A stretch of DNA of 64,000 nt, taken from Thermocrinis minervae. Lineage in GTDB: Bacteria > Aquificota > Aquificia > Aquificales > Aquificaceae. Position 1 is the stretch's first letter, and each line of letters starts with the position of its first letter. Under the pieces are notes generated by a model. The model was not told the origin of the DNA. It worked only from the letters and a program-made list of their open reading frames with translations, and ran no database searches. Location: the NCBI RefSeq assembly GCF_900142435.1, contig NZ_LT670846.1, positions 228,486 to 292,485 on the forward strand, in the 5' to 3' direction. This document shows, piece after piece, positions 38,245 to 46,767 of this stretch. A program made the position numbers and the translations under genes.

Positions 38245-39976
38245 CCATCTTCCTCCTTTTTTCTTTTACAAACTCAAGGACTCCTTGATAGTCTCTTGTG
38301 TTTAGTACCAGCTCAGGCCTTGCCCACCCTCTTCGTGCAAGGCCAACGCCTAGGGTTATGTAAGACAGGTGTTTTGGTGCATGTGCATCAGTAACTATTG
38401 CTATGTAGACACCTTCCTCCATGCATCTTCTTATCCACTCAGGCGGTAGATCAGCCCTGAAGGTGTTTAGCTCAAGGGCCGTTGATGTTTCCTTTGCCAT
38501 CTGGAGTACCTTTTTCATATCCAGTGGATAACCCTCCCTGGAGCCGTAGGCCCTTCCTGTTGGATGACCTATGAGGTTTACGTATGGGTTTTCCATGGCT
38601 TTGAGTATCCTGTAGGTGTTGTCTTGGTTAAGGCGCGAGTGGATGGAGGCTACCACAAAGTCGAACTCCTCCAAAAGCTCGTCTGGAAGATCAAGACTGC
38701 CATCGGGGAGTATATCCACCTCGCAACCCTTCAGTATATGAAACCCTAATGGTTCATACTCTTCCCTCAGTCTTTCTATCTCCTTCCATTGTTTCCTGTA
38801 CCTTTCGGGATCAAGGCCGTTGGCAACTCTGGATGACTGGGAGTGATCACCTATTACTATGTACTTGTGACCAAGTTCATAAGCAGTTCTAACCATCTGT
38901 TCAAGGCTTGCAACTCCATCGCTCCAGTTGGTGTGCATATGAAAGTCCCCCTTTATATCCGAGTAGTCAACGAGCCTAGGAAGCTTGCCCTGCAAGGCAA
39001 GCTCTACTTCTCCCGTATTTTCCCTTATCTCAGGAGGTGGAGTCTGCATCCCTAGAAGAGAGTAAACTTCCTCTTCTGTGGCACCACCTAGGTACTCACC
39101 TGTGTCAGCCCTGAAAACGCCGTACTCGTTGACCTTTAGTCCCTTCTCTTTTGCTATATCCCTTATACGTATGTTGTGCTCCTTTGAACCTGTAAAGTAT
39201 TGGAGAGCAGCTCCAAATTGGTGGGGTTCTACGGTCCTGAGGTCTACCTGTCTACCGTTGCTTAGGACCACGCTCGATTTGGTCTCACCCTTTAGGAGAA
39301 CCTCTTTCACGTCGGGGAACCTTATAAAGTGTTCGTGTATCCTTGGCCAGTTTTCAGCTTTTGCCGACACTAGTATGTCTATATCGCCTATGGTCTCCTT
39401 CCTTCTTCTTAAGCTTCCAGCCAATTCTATCTTTTCAATCAGATGGCCTATCTGCTTCATGTAATCTACGTAGGATGTGCCAATATCGTAGGCCTCTATA
39501 AGGCTCATTCTCTCTTTGCTCCTTTCCCAAAGCTCTAAGCCACGTAGGATGTTTTGGATCTTCTTCTCTCCAAAGCCAGGTAGGAAGGCTAGCTTACCAG
39601 TTCGCAAGGCTCTTATAAAATCATCTTTGGTCCTTATCTTGAGTTTGTCATATGCTAAGCGTAGGGTTTTGGGTCCTATACCTGGTACCTCCAAGAGCTC
39701 CAAGAGGTCTTCTGGGACTTGCTTTTTTAACTCTTCGTACCTCTTTATGGTTCCTGTGCGGAGATACTCCACTATTTTCTCTATAGTGGACTCACCTATA
39801 CCTGGCAACTCTCTTATCTTTCCTGTTTTGACTAGTTCTTCTACATCTTGATCAAGCTCGGATAGGATTTCCGCAGCCCTCCTGTAGGTGGCTATACGAT
39901 AGGGGTTTTCTCCCAAGAATTCAAGCATATCTGCCATTCTTTCGAAAAGCTTGGCGAGTTCTTTGTTTTTGTTCAT
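38225..39976 (-). CDS. polX: family X DNA polymerase with PHP domain (PolX)
   Basis: Bacterial PolX gap-filling repair polymerase with 3'-5' exonuclease. The 583 residues show an N-terminal 8-kDa and helix-hairpin-helix region (LPGIGESTIEKIVEYL, VPGIGPKTLRLAYD). The nucleotidyltransferase motif GSLRRRKETIGDIDILVSA (about 190-208) and a Thr/Gly finger region (YFTGSKEHNIRIR) follow. The C-terminal PHP exonuclease domain (DFHMHTNWSDG about 346-356, GDHSQSS, IGHPTGR, DAHAP) has its metal His/Asp residues intact. It follows the fliT-like gene by 3 bp, so this repair gene is at the end of a flagellar transcription unit. Confidence 0.95.
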   Translation of the reverse strand: MNKNKELAKLFERMADMLEFLGENPYRIATYRRAAEILSELDQDVEELVKTGKIRELPGIGESTIEKIVEYLRTGTIKRYEELKKQVPEDLLELLEVPGIGPKTLRLAYDKLKIRTKDDFIRALRTGKLAFLPGFGEKKIQNILRGLELWERSKERMSLIEAYDIGTSYVDYMKQIGHLIEKIELAGSLRRRKETIGDIDILVSAKAENWPRIHEHFIRFPDVKEVLLKGETKSSVVLSNGRQVDLRTVEPHQFGAALQYFTGSKEHNIRIRDIAKEKGLKVNEYGVFRADTGEYLGGATEEEVYSLLGMQTPPPEIRENTGEVELALQGKLPRLVDYSDIKGDFHMHTNWSDGVASLEQMVRTAYELGHKYIVIGDHSQSSRVANGLDPERYRKQWKEIERLREEYEPLGFHILKGCEVDILPDGSLDLPDELLEEFDFVVASIHSRLNQDNTYRILKAMENPYVNLIGHPTGRAYGSREGYPLDMKKVLQMAKETSTALELNTFRADLPPEWIRRCMEEGVYIAIVTDAHAPKHLSYITLGVGLARRGWARPELVLNTRDYQGVLEFVKEKRRKMGASYIR

Positions 39977-39979
39977 AAG

Positions 39980-40219
39980 TTAAAAGATACTTCCCTTCAA
40001 CCTGTTTATATTGACCATAGTTTGGGCCATCTGAAGCTTTTTTTCTTCCGTTTGCTGAATAAGAAAATTAAGAAGGTTTAAACACTCTTTAGCCTCTTCC
40101 AAGGTAAGGTTTTTAAAGTGTTCCTCCGAGAGGCTTTTAAGTTTGGATATAGCTTCTTCCCACTTTTCTTCTTTGATCAGCAATTGGCATTCTAGTAAGA
40201 GTGCTTTAAGGTTTTCCAT
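39980..40219 (-). CDS. small helical protein, FliT-like by position
   Basis: A 79-residue all-helical, Lys/Glu-rich protein (KEEKWEEAISKLKSLSEEH, QQTEEKKLQMAQTMVNINRLKG). Sequence alone does not identify it. Its place immediately after fliS (14-bp overlap), after fliD, matches fliT, which encodes the chaperone of FliD, and its size and helical character fit. I therefore suggest a FliT-type export chaperone on context, with moderate doubt. Confidence 0.5.
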   Translation of the reverse strand: MENLKALLLECQLLIKEEKWEEAISKLKSLSEEHFKNLTLEEAKECLNLLNFLIQQTEEKKLQMAQTMVNINRLKGSIF

Positions 40220-40589
40220 AGTGTTCTTTTTCCACGTCCTCCCAAGCAGACTTTAGCTCCCAGAGGACCTTTATCATCTTCTCTAACGTCTCGGGGTCAT
40301 CTTGTAAAGAAAGCCTCACAAGATCGTTGCTTAAAGCCTGATAGATTTCTCTCAGATTCTTGGCTATCTCTCCACCCTTTTCAAGGTCTAGAGTACTGTC
40401 CAAGACTGTTATTATCTCCTGGGCTCTTCCAAGATTTTCAAGTTTCTCTTTTAATTCTTCGGGAGATTGTTCTCTCTTTCGAGATATATCAAGGGCACTT
40501 TCTAAACATGCTATGGCCTTTTCGTACAGAAGGATCACAAGCCTTACGGGGTTTGAGGTCATTACCATGTTCTCAAGGTATGCGTTCAT
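40206..40589 (-). CDS. fliS: flagellin export chaperone FliS
   Basis: Cytosolic chaperone that binds the flagellin C-terminus before export. The 127 residues match FliS: N-terminal MNAYLENMVMTSNPVRLVILLYEKAIACLESAL (family pattern YxxxxV.TA.P..L...LYDGAI..L..A), four helices, and AQEIITVLDSTLDLEKGGEIAKNLREIY in the middle. It overlaps fliD by 4 bp and the fliT-like gene by 14 bp. It is part of the fliC-flaG-fliD-fliS unit. Confidence 0.93.
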   Translation of the reverse strand: MNAYLENMVMTSNPVRLVILLYEKAIACLESALDISRKREQSPEELKEKLENLGRAQEIITVLDSTLDLEKGGEIAKNLREIYQALSNDLVRLSLQDDPETLEKMIKVLWELKSAWEDVEKEHYGKP

Positions 40590-41908
40590 CCTTTACCTCC
40601 TTGCATCTGAGACAGCGTAACTATAAAGTCCTGAAGCCTTTGTTTTATGTTGTTCGCCTGGAGCATAAAGGCTTCTACCTTAGAAAACTCAAGTCTTAGA
40701 CTTTCTTCTTCCTTAGCAAGCTGCTGTGAGATCTCTTCGTATCTTTTCTGCAGGCTATATATCCTTGACTGATACTCACCTATCAAGGAGTTAAAAAAGT
40801 TGGACTGTTTTGAGAGATAGTTAGAGAGGGCATCCTTTAAGCGTGTTAGCGTATTATACACGTTATTTCTATCACTGTTCATTAGGCTGCTCAGCATATC
40901 TGTGTTTAGTGAGGCTGTACCGTCTTCATTGTAGTTTATGATTCCCATTCTTACGAGTGGATCTAAGAGTGTGCTTAGGTCTGTAAGGATTCCCCTGACT
41001 ACAGAGTTACCCTGGAAGGGTGCATTCAGTCCTGTGGCCTCAGAGACCTTTTTAACCACATCGTTGTAGGCTTTTAGCACAGAGTTTAAGAAGTCTGTCA
41101 CCTTGGAGTTATCTTCTTGTATGCTGACGTTGCTAGAGCCTACAGACTTGGCCGTTATGCTAACCCCTGAAAACACGTTACTGAAGGTGTTGGAAGGGTT
41201 GCTTATGGGTGTTCCAGAGCCTATCTGTATTTGAGCGTTCTGAGCTCCTTGGATGAGAAGGTTATAACCAAACTGGTATGGCAGGTTTCCCACGAGATGT
41301 ATCGCTTTTGTACTAAGGTCAGGAGCTGTCTCTACGGTGGAGTTTGCCTCATCCGTTTCAGAAAGCATGAGCTTGTAATTAGTCCCGTCGTAATAGACAG
41401 AAGCTTTTACGTAATTTTGAACGGAGTTTATCTTGTTTACTATATCTTGGAGTGTGTCGGTACTGTTGTAGGATATGGTAAAGTCCTTGTAGTCCGTGAG
41501 TGAGGTGTAGTACCTGAGGGTGAAGGTCCCTGAAGTGCCTATATTCTCTGTGAGTGAGGAGAAACCATTTCCGTAAACGAGGATTTCCTTCTGTGCAAGT
41601 TTGTTTACATTCACGGAAAAGTTTATGTCTGGTGCATCCTGGGATACATTGACAGAGATAACATTTGGATCGGATACGTCAGCCTTCTTTGCTCTGAAAA
41701 GATCGTCTATGTTTACACCGCTTATGGTAGAGCTAAAAGCTGAGAGGGAAGAGGCTATGCCTGAGAGTATATCCTTTTGTTGAGAATACTGTTGAGTCTG
41801 CTTTTGTATATCTTGCAGAGGCTTAGACTTTAATTGGATTATCTGGTCTATTATCGACCCCCAGTCAAATTGGCCTGTTACGTTGCTAAGGTAGAACTCT
41901 CCAGCCAT
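40586..41908 (-). CDS. fliD: flagellar filament cap protein FliD
   Basis: Hook-associated protein 2, which caps the filament and helps flagellin fold. About 440 residues, usual for FliD. The N-terminal domain includes GQFDWGSIIDQIIQLKSKPLQDIQKQ, a central beta region follows, and the C-terminal coiled coil (about 385-435, QSRIYSLQKRYEEISQQLAKEE then FMLQANNIKQRLQDF) is typical. The frame also opens at a GTG one codon earlier (41911). The ATG at 41908 has AGGAGG 5 nt upstream and overlaps the flaG stop. Confidence 0.93.
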   Translation of the reverse strand: MAGEFYLSNVTGQFDWGSIIDQIIQLKSKPLQDIQKQTQQYSQQKDILSGIASSLSAFSSTISGVNIDDLFRAKKADVSDPNVISVNVSQDAPDINFSVNVNKLAQKEILVYGNGFSSLTENIGTSGTFTLRYYTSLTDYKDFTISYNSTDTLQDIVNKINSVQNYVKASVYYDGTNYKLMLSETDEANSTVETAPDLSTKAIHLVGNLPYQFGYNLLIQGAQNAQIQIGSGTPISNPSNTFSNVFSGVSITAKSVGSSNVSIQEDNSKVTDFLNSVLKAYNDVVKKVSEATGLNAPFQGNSVVRGILTDLSTLLDPLVRMGIINYNEDGTASLNTDMLSSLMNSDRNNVYNTLTRLKDALSNYLSKQSNFFNSLIGEYQSRIYSLQKRYEEISQQLAKEEESLRLEFSKVEAFMLQANNIKQRLQDFIVTLSQMQGGKG

Positions 41909-42264
41909 CACTCCCTCCTCTCTAAGAGTATACCAAGCATCTGGTCTATTTTTTTCATGAGTTCAAGAAGGTACTCTGGAGGTATCTGCCTTATCACCTC
42001 GTTTGTCTCTATGTTTATGATCTTTACCACTGGTATTTCAAGGTCTTTGTCTATGTCTATCTTGAGTTGTATATTGAAGTAATCAAGCTTCCTTCTTATT
42101 TCTTCCAGGATCTTTTGCAGCTCTTCTGTGCTGAGATTTCTGGTTTTCTTTTCATCCGTGATGATTTCCCCTGGTATATTCTGAACAGGAGGTTGGGGCG
42201 CAGGGCGATTATCCATCTGGGGCAGGGTTTGTGGATTAAACATATTAACTTTACCTACCTCCAC
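41908..42264 (-). CDS. flaG: FlaG-family flagellar protein
   Basis: Small protein of filament gene clusters that influences filament length. The 118 residues have a disordered Pro/Gln-rich N-terminus (NPQTLPQMDNRPAPQPPVQN). The FlaG domain follows (about 50-110: LNYFNIQ-type LDYFNIQLKIDIDKDLE, then VVKIINIETNEVIRQIPPEYLLELM), with the conserved VIRQIPPE signature. It lies between fliC and fliD, the standard position. Confidence 0.93.
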   Translation of the reverse strand: MEVGKVNMFNPQTLPQMDNRPAPQPPVQNIPGEIITDEKKTRNLSTEELQKILEEIRRKLDYFNIQLKIDIDKDLEIPVVKIINIETNEVIRQIPPEYLLELMKKIDQMLGILLERRE

Positions 42265-42290
42265 TGCACCACACCTCTTATGTTCTTAAA

Positions 42291-42310
42291 GGGAGGGAAC
42301 CTACCCTCCC
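42291..42310 (-). terminator. hairpin after flagellin gene
   Basis: GGGAGGG and CCCTCCC form a perfect 7-bp stem with a 6-nt loop just past the fliC stop, followed by a short TTT on the minus strand. It probably attenuates flagellin transcription before flaG, giving more fliC than downstream message. Confidence 0.6.
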
Positions 42311-42318
42311 CAAAAGGC

Positions 42319-43857
42319 TTATCTGAGCAGTTGCAGTACCAGTTGAGGAAGTTGGTTTGCCTGTGCTAGCATAGCTATGGAGGATTGCATTTTTATCTGT
42401 AGGCTTGTGAAGTTTGACATCTCCTGAGCATAGTCCGTGTTACGTATGACGTTCTCCGCGTTCTTCGTGTTGTCGTAAGCCACGTTTTGGGCATCGTATA
42501 TAGACTGTAGATTGTTCATGACTGCGCCTATCTGTGCCCTTATAGTATCGGCCTTCTGTAGTGCTTTTTTCACTATCAGGAGTGCCCTTTCCGCGCCCGC
42601 GTTAGTAGAAACGTTAATTGAGTAGAGATTGTTAAAGGTTGCGTTCAGGTTTGCATCCGCCGTTCCATTTGTCCCTACTATATCCACCCCGTTTTCATTG
42701 ACCACAAAAGGATTGGAGCTGTAAATGCTGAGCTGACCTATTTTTACGGCGTAAGCTGAACCACCGTTTGTAACACCGGTTACGCTTGTAGCACCTTCCA
42801 GCAGTTGATCAAAATTTATGGTGGCCGTTCCAGAGCCAGTGTAGGAAGCTTCTATGGCTATGGTTTCTCCGTTGGTGGTCTTGAGGACCAACTTTCCGTT
42901 ATCTATGGAGGCGGTTACGGGAGCGTTTGCAGCCGATGCCGCTGCGTTGATCTGTGACACCAAGTCGTTGAGCGAAGTGTTTGCGGTTATACCCGTTACA
43001 CTGAAGGTGGGTGTACCAACAGTGGCCTGACCTATGTAAAAGTTGAGGTTAACAGTTCCAGGGCTTGTAGCGCTTGTTTCTGTAAACACGCCTGTAAAGG
43101 TGGCTGCTGTGCTTTGGTTTTTAGCGACGGCCTCTATGCCCATAGCTTGAAGCGATGCATCATTGTTTATGTTTTGGACAGCTGTGGCAGCATCTACAAG
43201 GTAAACGTTGGTGCTGTTGTTATAAAGAACCGTTTTACCCCCAACCCTTAGATAATCCCCACTGTCAAGGGTGTAAAGTGTTCCGGTGAGGCTTGTAAGA
43301 CTACCTGTGCCAGAAGTTACTCTACCGGTTCCATCTACTATGTAAGCACCCAAGGACTGAGCCCTTAAGTCGCCTATGGATACATTTACCACCTGCCCAT
43401 ACCTAGGCCCGTAGTGGATGTACTTATTTTGGAATGTACCATCAAGCAGCTTTATTCCGTTGTATTCAGTGTCCGTACCTATCTTCTGGATGGCATCCAC
43501 AAAGTTCATTATCTCTTGCTGTAGTGCTGCTCTGGCGTTTGGATCGTTTATGTCGTTGGCAGCTCTTCCAGCCCTTGCATAGATCTCGTTGAGCTTATTG
43601 AATACCTGTCCTGCGCTGTTTTCCGCTATGGTAAGAGCAGATATACCCGTCTGGATGTTAAGGTTTCCTGTCTGAAGACCAGAAGCCACTATGGCAAGCT
43701 GGTCAGCCACGAAAAGGCCAGCTGAGTCATCGGATGCATTGAGGATCCTTAATCCTGTAGAGAGCCTAAGCAAAGATTTGTTCATCTCCCTCTCCGTCTG
43801 GAGTAGGGAGGTGTGTGTTACCGCTGATTCATAGTTGAAGTTAATCCTCAGCGCCAT
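42319..43857 (-). CDS. fliC: flagellin
   Basis: Structural subunit of the flagellar filament, 512 residues. The conserved D0/D1 ends are clear: N-terminal YESAVTHTSLLQTEREMNKSLLRLSTGLRI, ASDDSAGLFVADQLA, and ARAALQQEIMNFVDAIQKIGTDTEYNGIKLLDG; C-terminal QIGAVMNNLQSIYDAQNVAYDN, then SSIAMLAQANQLPQLVLQLLR. The central region (about 175-400) is Thr/Ser/Asn/Gly-rich and variable, a good candidate for surface glycosylation. A sigma-28-type promoter precedes it and AGGAGG lies 7 nt before the ATG. The N-terminus resembles Aquifex flagellin. Confidence 0.98.
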   Translation of the reverse strand: MALRINFNYESAVTHTSLLQTEREMNKSLLRLSTGLRILNASDDSAGLFVADQLAIVASGLQTGNLNIQTGISALTIAENSAGQVFNKLNEIYARAGRAANDINDPNARAALQQEIMNFVDAIQKIGTDTEYNGIKLLDGTFQNKYIHYGPRYGQVVNVSIGDLRAQSLGAYIVDGTGRVTSGTGSLTSLTGTLYTLDSGDYLRVGGKTVLYNNSTNVYLVDAATAVQNINNDASLQAMGIEAVAKNQSTAATFTGVFTETSATSPGTVNLNFYIGQATVGTPTFSVTGITANTSLNDLVSQINAAASAANAPVTASIDNGKLVLKTTNGETIAIEASYTGSGTATINFDQLLEGATSVTGVTNGGSAYAVKIGQLSIYSSNPFVVNENGVDIVGTNGTADANLNATFNNLYSINVSTNAGAERALLIVKKALQKADTIRAQIGAVMNNLQSIYDAQNVAYDNTKNAENVIRNTDYAQEMSNFTSLQIKMQSSIAMLAQANQLPQLVLQLLR

Positions 43858-43892
43858 CTTTTTAACCTCCTTCCTGGTATTCTATATGTAAT

Positions 43893-43919
43893 AAATCGGT
43901 ATTAAACGGGAATTTTTTA
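43893..43919 (-). promoter_or_regulatory. sigma-28 (FliA) promoter of fliC
   Basis: On the minus strand TAAA is followed by 15 bp and ACCGATTT, against the consensus TAAA-N15-GCCGATAA. The core CCGAT and the spacing are exact. The leader to the ATG at 43857 is about 30 nt and carries a strong SD. Confidence 0.8.
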
Positions 43920-43925
43920 AGTGTT

Positions 43926-43931
43926 TATAAT
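43926..43931 (+). promoter_or_regulatory. -10 element TATAAT before the GT/methyltransferase fusion
   Basis: Perfect hexamer 12 nt before the ATG at 43944, placed just beyond the -35 of the divergent flagellin promoter. The two promoters therefore overlap. Confidence 0.4.
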
Positions 43932-43943
43932 TTACAAAGCACC

Positions 43944-46088
43944 ATGTTAGTCGTGCGGGTAAAAACGGGAGGGAGGTTAAACTTCAACGGTTACTCCTTT
44001 GATCTCAAGCCAGGACAAAGGTTACTCTTCGCTAAGGATGTGTTTAACTTACTTAAGGAAGATTACAAGAGATTATTCGAAGAGGATAAGCTTGACCTCC
44101 CTCCTGTATACAGGGGTGAGAACTTAAACGGTAAAGTCCTGTTTGTCTTCATGCAAGGAGCCATAGGAGACGTGTTGTGTTCTACAGTAGCGTTGAGGGA
44201 GATAAAAAGACGTTACCCTAGGATGAAGCTGTGGGTGGCAGTATCTGGCAAGGCAAAACCTATCCTGGAAGATCTTCCTTATGTAGATAGACTACTACCG
44301 CATCCTACCCCACTTTCTGAGGTGAAAAAGGCGGACTACATGGTGAAGGCTGTAGAGATGGTGGGTGGTCCCCAGTTTGACAGTCTTAACATGGTGGAAT
44401 ACTTCCTTTGGAAGTTTTATCTGTATCACGCGCAGGACGAAACGCCAGACGTGGTAGTAAAGGAAGACATAAGAAGAGAGCTAGAGCCCATCTTTGAAAA
44501 GATAAGGGAGATCTCAGGTGGTAAGAAGGTTCTGCTTTTTCACTACCTTGCTTCTTCAGTCCACAGAACTCTGCCACCTAAGCTTTTGAAAGACCTCCAA
44601 GAACTTATAAGAGATGAGTACATACCCGTTGTATGTTCTTTACCGACAGAGGACATAACGGTGAACGTATCCTTTGAGCTTTACGGTATACAGGCTGTAA
44701 ACCTCTCACCCTACATGAAAACCGTAAAACATCTTATAGCTGCTGTCTCTCTCTCCGATGCGGTGGTAACTGCTGACACGTCAACGTTACACATAGCTGG
44801 AGCTCTCAAAAAGCCTACTGTTCTTATAAGTGGTCCTGTAGAACCTTATAATACCGCCGGTACGTATCCTACGGTCATACCGGTGAGGGCCAACTACACG
44901 GGGCAGACTTGCAGAGCACCGTGTGGTATACATGCCATCGCAGAGCCGTGCAACGAAGCAAAGCTTTTGGGAAAGTACTACAGTCCATGCCTTGAAAGTA
45001 TCCCATCCAAGGTTATAGCCCTGGCCCTAAAGGATGCTCAGCTCCTTTCGCAGGAGGATTTTCCAAAGCCCGAGGTATGCCCCGTGTGTGAACATACGGG
45101 AAGCTTTCACCTTTTTGAAGTTATAAACGGCCACAGGATCTTTGAATGTCCTTCGTGTGGTCTACAGTTCGCCCATCCTCTGAAGGCGATGGATTACGAA
45201 AAGGCATACGAAGGGAAGTACGAAGACCTGCTTAGCTTTACTAACATACCGTACGAGTCCTACACAAAGGTTTCTACTGCTCGGGAGGAGATAGAAAGAT
45301 GGTCTGCCCTCCCACGTATAAACGTGCTTTTGCCCATACTCTCTGTGCTCCCCAAGGGTAAACATCTGGACGTGGGTTGTAGTACTGGGTTTTTTATGCT
45401 AATAGCCAAGAAGTACGGCTTTGAAAGCTACGGTTTTGATGCTTCAGAAAAGGCGGTGAAGATAGCAAAGGAAAGGTTCAACCTTAGGGTTGTAAAAGCC
45501 TTTACCTTTAAGGATCTTCCCGAAGACTTTAAAGGTCCTTACAAGCTCATAACTGCCTTTGAAGTCTTGGAGCACCTAGAGGACCCTGTGGGTTTCCTAA
45601 GAGAGGTATACTCCATGCTGGAAGAAGGCGGATTATACCTCATGAGCTGTCCACCATACTTTAAGTTTGAAAACACCGCACTAGGATACAGAAAGTACAA
45701 GTGGTGGTATGGAGACTATCCTCCAAACCATCTTACGCGATGGAAACCTTGGACATTGCACTATGCTCTTAAAAAGGCTGGTTTTGACGAAGTCATCATA
45801 TTTACTGAGCCTCTTATACCTGGTACTGTCCTTGAGGGTATAACACCGCCCGAGGTGATTCTTCAAGATCAGAAGCTGGGTAATATAACTATTCCACGCA
45901 GCACGGTAACCCAGCTGATCATAAACACTCTTAAGCCTCTATACCTGAACTCAAGACTTTTGGGAAATTTTCAGTTCGCTATAGCCGTTAAAGGAAAAAG
46001 TGATATAGACTGGGAAAGGGTTGTAAGCAGGGCCATAAGGCTTTCTGCAGTGGAGATCATATACAATAGGGATGACCTCATTCTATGA
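43944..46088 (+). CDS. glycosyltransferase (GT9-like) / zinc ribbon / SAM methyltransferase fusion
   Basis: A 714-residue protein of three parts. Residues about 64-345 resemble heptosyltransferase-type GT-B enzymes (family GT9): VLFVFMQGAIGDVLCSTVALREIKRRYP near 68-95 and DAVVTADTSTLHIAGALKKPTVLISG near 273-298. Residues about 377-412 form a zinc-ribbon-like CPVC...CPSC pair. Residues about 440-690 are a class I methyltransferase: LDVGCSTGFFMLIAKKYGF (about 473), YGFDASEKAV and ITAFEVLEHLEDPVGFLREV. Such zinc-ribbon methyltransferases often act on sugars or glycan ends. It is divergent from flagellin with an 86-bp gap. A role in making a methylated flagellin or surface glycan is inferred from position. 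Confidence 0.82.
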   Translation: MLVVRVKTGGRLNFNGYSFDLKPGQRLLFAKDVFNLLKEDYKRLFEEDKLDLPPVYRGENLNGKVLFVFMQGAIGDVLCSTVALREIKRRYPRMKLWVAVSGKAKPILEDLPYVDRLLPHPTPLSEVKKADYMVKAVEMVGGPQFDSLNMVEYFLWKFYLYHAQDETPDVVVKEDIRRELEPIFEKIREISGGKKVLLFHYLASSVHRTLPPKLLKDLQELIRDEYIPVVCSLPTEDITVNVSFELYGIQAVNLSPYMKTVKHLIAAVSLSDAVVTADTSTLHIAGALKKPTVLISGPVEPYNTAGTYPTVIPVRANYTGQTCRAPCGIHAIAEPCNEAKLLGKYYSPCLESIPSKVIALALKDAQLLSQEDFPKPEVCPVCEHTGSFHLFEVINGHRIFECPSCGLQFAHPLKAMDYEKAYEGKYEDLLSFTNIPYESYTKVSTAREEIERWSALPRINVLLPILSVLPKGKHLDVGCSTGFFMLIAKKYGFESYGFDASEKAVKIAKERFNLRVVKAFTFKDLPEDFKGPYKLITAFEVLEHLEDPVGFLREVYSMLEEGGLYLMSCPPYFKFENTALGYRKYKWWYGDYPPNHLTRWKPWTLHYALKKAGFDEVIIFTEPLIPGTVLEGITPPEVILQDQKLGNITIPRSTVTQLIINTLKPLYLNSRLLGNFQFAIAVKGKSDIDWERVVSRAIRLSAVEIIYNRDDLIL

Positions 46089-46767
46089 GTTCAAAGATCT
46101 TGAAGTTTCTAATGCTCAGATGAACAGAGTAAAGCACTGGGAGGTATGCTCTTAGGTTGTAGTAGTAGAGCTTCTCCGGCGGCATACTTTTTAAAGCATC
46201 CACGTTGGTTATGAGGATGTTTTTAAACTCTGCTTTACCCTTGCTTGTTTCAACCGTTAGGTTAGTGTTCACAAGGAGATTATCTTCCACGAGAGTTTTA
46301 ACAAACTCCATGGCCTGAAGAATATCCCTTCCAAACTCGGTGAGCTTGTTTTTAATGTCCTGAAGGTACTGAGTTTCGTTTCCCTCTTCATCGAAAAGCC
46401 TTTGACCTTCTTCTGAGTATGCTGCCTCGTCCACAACTACAATCCCACTCTGGTCGTCTTCCAAAGAAAGTCCAAAAGGGTACAGGTCTATGGCCTTCGG
46501 TATGACGTCTACCTTCCATCTTCCTTCTTTGTCTACGAAGAAGTTTCTACCTATGCCAAGTAGGGCAAAGGGGAATAGTCTGTCTCCTGACTTCCCAAAC
46601 ATTACGGGGAAGTACATGCTGCAGGCCAAAAGTTCAGAAAAGCCCAAGGAAACTATGTCCACATCCCTCGCAAAGGAGTAATCTGTCCTTTCAGATACTT
46701 TAAAGTCTGCGTGTACCTTTTGGTCTAGAACCGCAGGCTTTTTGAAAGCCTTATGAATTAAGTTCAT
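46078..46767 (-). CDS. SapC-family protein
   Basis: Member of the SapC family, named after a Campylobacter S-layer locus gene; molecular role unproven. The 229 residues show the family course: DYSFARDVDIVSLGFSELLACSMYFPVMFGK (about 28-58), PFALLGIGRNFFVDKEGRWKVDVIPKAIDLYPFGL (about 66-100) and a charged DEEGNETQYLQDIKNKLTEFG region. There is no signal peptide. It follows epmA with a 4-bp overlap and ends 11 bp inside the convergent fusion gene. Position between a surface-glycan-type gene and lipid genes suggests an envelope role. Confidence 0.78.
   Translation of the reverse strand: MNLIHKAFKKPAVLDQKVHADFKVSERTDYSFARDVDIVSLGFSELLACSMYFPVMFGKSGDRLFPFALLGIGRNFFVDKEGRWKVDVIPKAIDLYPFGLSLEDDQSGIVVVDEAAYSEEGQRLFDEEGNETQYLQDIKNKLTEFGRDILQAMEFVKTLVEDNLLVNTNLTVETSKGKAEFKNILITNVDALKSMPPEKLYYYNLRAYLPVLYSVHLSIRNFKIFELIE

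Noticed and set aside
42601-43400. Thr/Ser/Val-rich repetitive look of the flagellin middle, considered as a repeat array
   Set aside because: No exact DNA repeats recur; it is the variable surface domain of flagellin.
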